A program made the translations under genes and the position numbers. Under the pieces are notes generated by a model. The model ran no database searches. It was given only the letters and a program-made list of their open reading frames with translations, and had not been told where the DNA came from. Positions 59,150 through 64,000 of a DNA stretch of 64,000 nucleotides are shown one piece after another (positions within the stretch are counted from its first letter, which is position 1; each line of letters starts with the position of its first letter). The stretch is from the NCBI RefSeq assembly GCF_024166365.1, contig NC_064819.1, positions 153,580,293-153,644,292 on the forward strand, given 5' to 3'. Source of the stretch: Elephas maximus indicus. Its lineage: Eukaryota > Chordata > Mammalia > Proboscidea > Elephantidae.

Positions 59150-60748
59150 CTCCTGGCCCCTGTCCTGCACAGGACACGACTCACTGTCTGCTTCCGAGAA
59201 TGATCCGGATTCATCACTGGAGTTGGTTCCGTAAGACTGCTCACATTTAATTTGGGGCCGGACTTGGTTGTACATTCCGTCTCCCATCAGGCCTGGTTCC
59301 TGATGTTCCGTGGCAAGGAATCTGGCTCCCTGGGAACAGGGCGAGGAGGAAAACTCGCAGAGAGGGAGGCTGCAGGGCGAGCCCCCGCTCCCGTCCTCCG
59401 CATAGGAGTATGAGGAACACGAGCTGGAAGTTCTGGTCCTGGTCTCCAAGGGGGGTGAGCGAGGGCAAACTTTGATTGGCACCGGGCAGCTGGTGTTGGG
59501 CCGCATCCTTCCTGGCAAGTGGTCAGCCATCAGTGCACCATGGGAGTAGGCCTGGGAGCTGGGGAGGGACTGGCCAGCTCCTACCCACAGACCCTTTGGC
59601 ACTGGCTCAGAGAGGTCTTTGTCCAAACTGCTTACCCCAGAATATGAATGCACCGCAGTGCTCACTTGGTCACAAGTGCTTGAGGAGAAGATGACACTTC
59701 TCCGGTCCAACTCTCCTTCTTGCTTACAGAGAGCCTCCAACCCAGGCCCCTTGAGGGGCGACCCCATGGTGAAGTTGGATGCGTCCTTCTGGCCCATGTG
59801 GGACTGTCCGTAATTCCCCGTGAAAGGGGTGTAGTCAGTTTTAAGGTCACCCTGAGTGATCCCCTTGTCAAAAGGGCATGCTGAACTCCTAGCAAAGTGC
59901 TGTTGAGAAGTACTGGGTAAACCAGACAGCTCCACACTTTTTGTTATACTGAATAGAGACCTTAAACAGGAGGGAGAGGACACGCTTCTGGATCTATCCA
60001 TGCAGGCAGCCCCGGCAGGGGTGGTGGGGGCAGGGGTGGTGGCAGGGCTGGCCTGTTTCCGGTCCATTTCTACATCACCCACTCTGTCTTTGACATCAGG
60101 CTCATCTCCTGATAGGCAGAGCGTTATGCTCTCTTCCTCGTTCTCTTCACTGGGCGGCTCACTTTTAATCTGCCCCATGGCAAGGCCTGGCTTGAGGCTG
60201 TTGCCAGAATTATCTTCACTGAATGTGCTTGCAAAACCTGAGGTACTGTGTGATGATGCATTATAGACATTCTTGGTACACGCAAGCTGGTATTTCTTGT
60301 ATCTGGGGTACTGCGTTAACGCGTCCTTTTCTGAGCTCTCCTTGATGTCCGTCGGCACGTCAGGCTCGGGCAGCAGGGCTTCTTCCTTCTCTGCTACTGG
60401 GACGGCAGCGGCGCTAAAGCTGATGGGGTCTGGAAGCATCTGGTCCCTGGGGCAAGCCATCTTAGCCATCTCTGAGTCCATTGTCTCCTCTTCCTCTTCC
60501 TCCTCCTCTCCCACGGAGTTCTCATGGTCCTGGTGCGGGCGCTGGCACGCCGTGTCCTTTCGGCACACAAACAGGCCATCCTCGCTGTTCAAGAGCTGGG
60601 TCTGCAGGAAACTGAAGCAGGAGTCTTCCAGGTTGTGCATGCGTAGGAACTCAGCACAGCGGATGACCTCGCGGATGTTTTCTCTGCTGAGTAACAGCTT
60701 GGCAGTGTAGGCAAACTGTAACAGCGGCCCAAAGCCCCTGGCCGTGAC
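59150..60748 (-). CDS. BACH2: BACH2 large coding exon
   Basis: This 1599-nt, 533-codon exon is phase 0 at both ends: TTTTGCAG|GTCACG acceptor and CAGGAG|GTAGGG donor. It begins VTARGFGPLLQFAYTAKLL, the C-terminal third of the BTB/POZ dimerisation domain; the rest of the BTB lies on an upstream exon outside the window. It continues through the acidic stretch (eight Glu in a row after SVG), the YKKYQLACTKN region, SEPPSEENEEE and the long Ser/Pro-rich repression region. Five Cys-Pro motifs (ACPRDQ, ACPFDK, SCPVPI, VCPRSP, SCPVQD) are visible, the type through which haem inactivates BACH proteins. With the two later exons the window holds 762 residues, against about 760 for the same part of human BACH2 (841 aa). 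Confidence 0.97.
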
Positions 60749-61267
60749 CTGCAAAACAAACAGGGAAATTGCCAACATTACCATCAGCACCGCTTTTGTC
60801 CTGAATCCCTCAACTGAAGCACGATAACCAGACAGTATTAATGTTTCAGAATAAAGACTGCAAAGGAGCAGTTAATCTCGTACTGGGTCAGCAATGACTC
60901 TGCTTCCAATAATTAGTGCCTGTCTTTTGCACGCTACTGCTATCCTTTATCACAGGCACAAGCAGAATGGAAAATAACCAAGGTCAAGTGGCTAAACAAG
61001 ACAACAATAGGTTCAGTGTTTACACTAATGAAATATCCTGGCAAAAATGCACAATAACAATGGGAAGCCTATTAATTTGCCTTCTGATCGGTCCTGTTGA
61101 GAGCCATTCTGCACGAGGGGTGAGTGCTGTGACAATTCCTGCAGTTCACTCAAGCCAAAGAAAGCACTGTAGTTCTCTTGTCAACTATCACACTGCAATA
61201 TGGCCTTGTGGAAAACTGAAAGTCCATGGGATTTAAAAATAGTTTTTCATCACTTACAATTTTTAAA

Positions 61268-61437
61268 TCAAAAAACCAAAACCAAACCCATTGCCACTGA
61301 GTCGATTCCAACTCATAGTGACCCTATAGGACAGGGTAGAACTGCTCCACAGGGTTTCCAAGGAGTGGCTGGTGGATTTGAAATGATGACCTTTTGGTTA
61401 GCAGCCAAGCTCTTAACCACTGCGCCACCAGGGCTCC
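61268..61437 (-). mobile_element. AfroSINE, short form, with perfect 12-bp TSD
   Basis: Complete in reverse complement, from the AAAACCAAACCCATTGCC tail to the GCCACCAGGGCTCC head, flanked by ACAATTTTTAAA at 61256-61267 and 61438-61449. Confidence 0.95.
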
Positions 61438-63910
61438 ACAATTTTTAAAGAGATGTTAAAACAGCGCCTGTTTTGCTCATTCATCATGGTGTCCAGTGGG
61501 ACTGTTCAGTAATTGTGTCATACCTGATCTTATAACGATACCAGAGATGATAACAACCAAAAGCCATGTTCTGGAAAAGAAATGAACGCCTAGCTCATAA
61601 AGAATTGGGGGCGGGGGAGATACAGAGCTAAATAAACCAGTTGTCATTTAAATGGTTGAAGCTGCTGAGTGGCACAGGACATGGGCTATTCCCTTCCCTA
61701 ATTATTAGCAGCAGCTTTGTCATGCAGCTGTCTTTTCTGGTAAATCTTCAGAGGCTAAGCCTTCTGTCATGTGCTGCTCATCCATTACATTTTACACAGA
61801 TTGAAAATGTGCTATTTATGCACGGCTTGTGTGCATGTGTGTGCACACACACAAAATGACTTAGACAATTAAAAATATGTTGCCTAAGGCCAATTGTGTT
61901 TCAGATGGAAATAGATTAAGCTTGCTGGTGTTCAGGGTTGGCTTCCTTAGCATGCAAAAGCACCCACCACATAGGTTCTTGCAAGCACTGCTGACCCCAT
62001 AGGAAGGGGAGGCACATCTACGAATTATGTGCGCAAATCAAATGAAAACGGCAGTCATGGGGTCCTTGCTGAAAGCTATTGCAGTAGTAATAAAAAATAC
62101 CTACTGGAGGAAAGAGTGCAGATGAGATGAACTGGCAGGCTTTGTAGCTTTCATGTGTATTAAACGCACTGCAGAACAGAGCCAAAACTCTTGCAGTAAC
62201 TTTATCTGTTGTTCGAGACTCAACTCAGACATCAACTCTTCCAGAGAGCCCTCTCTCGTCCTCTTAGAAAGAATAAATGACACCACCCTCTCGGCAACCA
62301 TAACCAGTGAGGAAAGGTCCTGGATTTTCCAGGGTGGCCCTGATTTTTATGTCCCTCATTCTTTCCAATAAGGGAAATTTCTTAAATACAACTGAATGAG
62401 ATTTTAGTTGTTAATGCTTTTGATGTACTTTAAAAAAAAAAAAAAAATTCTATCAGATGAATCCCTAGATGTGTGGTTAAAAAACAAAACAGAACAAAAA
62501 CGTGATTGCTACAGCCACATTATAGTTCTACAAGGGCAATCGTTGCCATCTCACTTTTGTTATACTTAATTGTGTCAGTTTCCACGTGAGATAGTGAGCA
62601 CCTTCAGACCAGAGAGGATTTCATTTATCTTTGTAGCCCTGCATCTAAGTCAGGGTCTTTAACATGCTACACACTTGATTAATGTTTGTATATGACTGAA
62701 TGTCATAAGTCTAACTGTGCCCCTAACATACAATTATAGTGTACAGAAGGTGAGAAAACTGGTGAGTGTCATTTCAAATTACTTTTTGAGCAAGGCATAG
62801 TACAAACAACCAATCAAATCAATCAACTAATCAAATGCAAGCGAGAGTCTTTATCTGTCTTGTTCCCTAGTACCAGAATTAAAAAGGAGCTCAAGTGACC
62901 TGGTCTTCTATGTCTTACTAAACTGACATGAAAATAGATGCAGTAAAGGTAATGCATGCATGCTCTGTTTTCTCCCAGGAACTTTTAAAAAGGGGTAACA
63001 AGGCAAGGAAGAGCCTGTTTATAAGTAACCAAACAGGTGATGGGCATGTCACACGACCTATTTCTTCATGTAACACAGCTCCACCACCAAGAGAGAAATG
63101 GCAGAGTCAAGGCAGAGTTACAGCCCTAAGTACGTATCTTCTACTACATTCTTGGACAATTTTCCAGTTGCTGAGTGGCAAGTACACACATTGAGTTTTG
63201 GCAAATGTTCGAACTATGTGGGAAGTGCAGGAAACTCACTTCAATACTATTTATGCTTTTCATACAGTCCTTCTTATGCTCCCATCCTTATCGCCACTTC
63301 TTTCTTATTTTGATGCTGTGGATCTCAGTTAAGCCCTACCACTGCCTCCCACTGCTTTTAAAGAAAATTCCTAAAGAAGCCAGGCATGCCCACAGAAATC
63401 GTTAGATGAGAGAAACATGGAGAATTGCCATCTTCCAACTGGTTGGAAGGAGATAGAAAAATCCTCTCCACGCAGGGAAGGGCTGGTGCTTAAATGTATG
63501 AAATGGACCTAGAATGCCAATGAGCGAAGTTTCCACCTTCCTAGTCAATGACGTTCTGAGATCATTGATGCTTTTGGGCTTGGGCACGTTTCGGTGCTGT
63601 TTGCATGATGATCTCAAAATGATTGTCATATGGTCGTGAAAAGGTCACGTATAAAAATAGGTTTGTAAACTGTCATTCAAGCCCAAGGTCAGAGGACAGG
63701 GCATCCACACCATGAAATGTGAATAGTTCGTTGCTGGCTCTGCCCTCACATTAGTTTAAATCCTGCTTTGTCATTTTCAAATCCGTAAAATTTTGCACAA
63801 TTTCTGTGTAAGGGCTTTGTCTCGTGAGTCAGGATGACATTTACCAAGTACCTTCTAATGCCCAGCACCATGCTGGCTGGCTCTCATAACACTCTGCAAG
63901 GCAGGTATTA

Positions 63911-64000
63911 GAAAAAAAAAACAAACCCTTTGCTCTTGAGTCCATTCTGACTCACACTGACTCTACAGGACAGGGCAGAACTGCCCCATAGGGTTTCCAA
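63911..64000 (-). mobile_element. AfroSINE, short form, cut by the window end
   Basis: An A-run, then AACAAACCCTTTGCTCTTGA, ending inside GGGTTTCCAA at the last base. The head lies beyond the window. Confidence 0.88.

Larger units (their letters stand above)
60749..64000 (-). other. BACH2: BACH2 intron, 3' part
   Basis: The sequence upstream of the acceptor at 60749 runs to the window edge without another exon. It holds one complete SINE and one SINE cut by the window end. Bases 61480-63890 contain a (TG)n/(CA)n run (61828-61854) and an A-run (62431-62446) and otherwise look unique. Confidence 0.85.

Noticed and set aside
60749-60790. Start of the open frame at 60790 as the BACH2 start codon
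   Set aside because: The true exon begins at the CAG|GTC acceptor; the first residues of that frame are intron translation, and BACH2 starts on an upstream exon.
1-64000. CRISPR arrays, operons, prokaryotic or phage elements
   Set aside because: The whole window is spliced mammalian genome with interspersed repeats; no such structure is present.

Overview
The window is mammalian nuclear DNA: intron-rich, AT-rich and full of interspersed repeats. It carries more than twenty copies of a tRNA-headed SINE that matches the Afrotheria-specific AfroSINE family. It also carries RTE/BovB-type LINE 3' ends, solo LTRs with 5-bp target duplications, and truncated L1s. About half of the SINE copies lack a block of roughly 45 bp in the middle, which I recall as the mark of the elephant/hyrax/sirenian (HSP) subfamily. 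A paenungulate, most likely an elephant, is therefore the best guess; the taxon is an inference.

Three protein-coding genes are supported, in the order known from human 6q15. (1) CASP8AP2 (FLASH), + strand: the 3' part of the large exon (1-2180), two short exons (3220-3319 and 4815-4871) and a 3' UTR ending near 5.3 kb or near 7.0 kb. (2) GJA10 (connexin 62/57), + strand: the main coding exon at 22004-23462, and a probable tiny last coding exon at 32053-32091 after an 8.6-kb intron. (3) BACH2, - strand, read from high to low coordinates: the large coding exon 60748-59150, the CNC/basic-region exon 46929-46723, the last coding exon 42503-42021, and a 3' UTR of about 5.9 kb running down to about 36.1 kb. 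The start of BACH2 (first ~81 residues, most of the BTB domain) and the first ~1200 residues of FLASH lie outside the window.

Layout: 1-7.0 kb CASP8AP2 end; 7.0-22.0 kb intergenic or GJA10 5' region, mostly old L1, RTE and SINE; 22.0-32.1 kb GJA10, whose long intron holds an LTR-like block, two solo LTRs, L2, MIR and L1 pieces; 32.1-36.1 kb the short gap between the convergent GJA10 and BACH2 ends; 36.1-64 kb the 3' half of BACH2. The genes do not form an operon-like unit. FLASH acts in histone mRNA processing and SUMO/caspase-8 biology, connexin 62 forms retinal gap junctions, and BACH2 is a haem-responsive lymphoid repressor. They are linked only by position.

I found no novel gene system. 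The observations most worth checking are the separate 12-residue GJA10 terminal exon, a 10 x 24-bp minisatellite in the last BACH2 intron, a SINE/RTE shared 3' end, and two sister solo LTRs that each received a SINE at nearly the same place. All splice sites are read by eye from GT/AG context and known protein sequence; no alignment was run.
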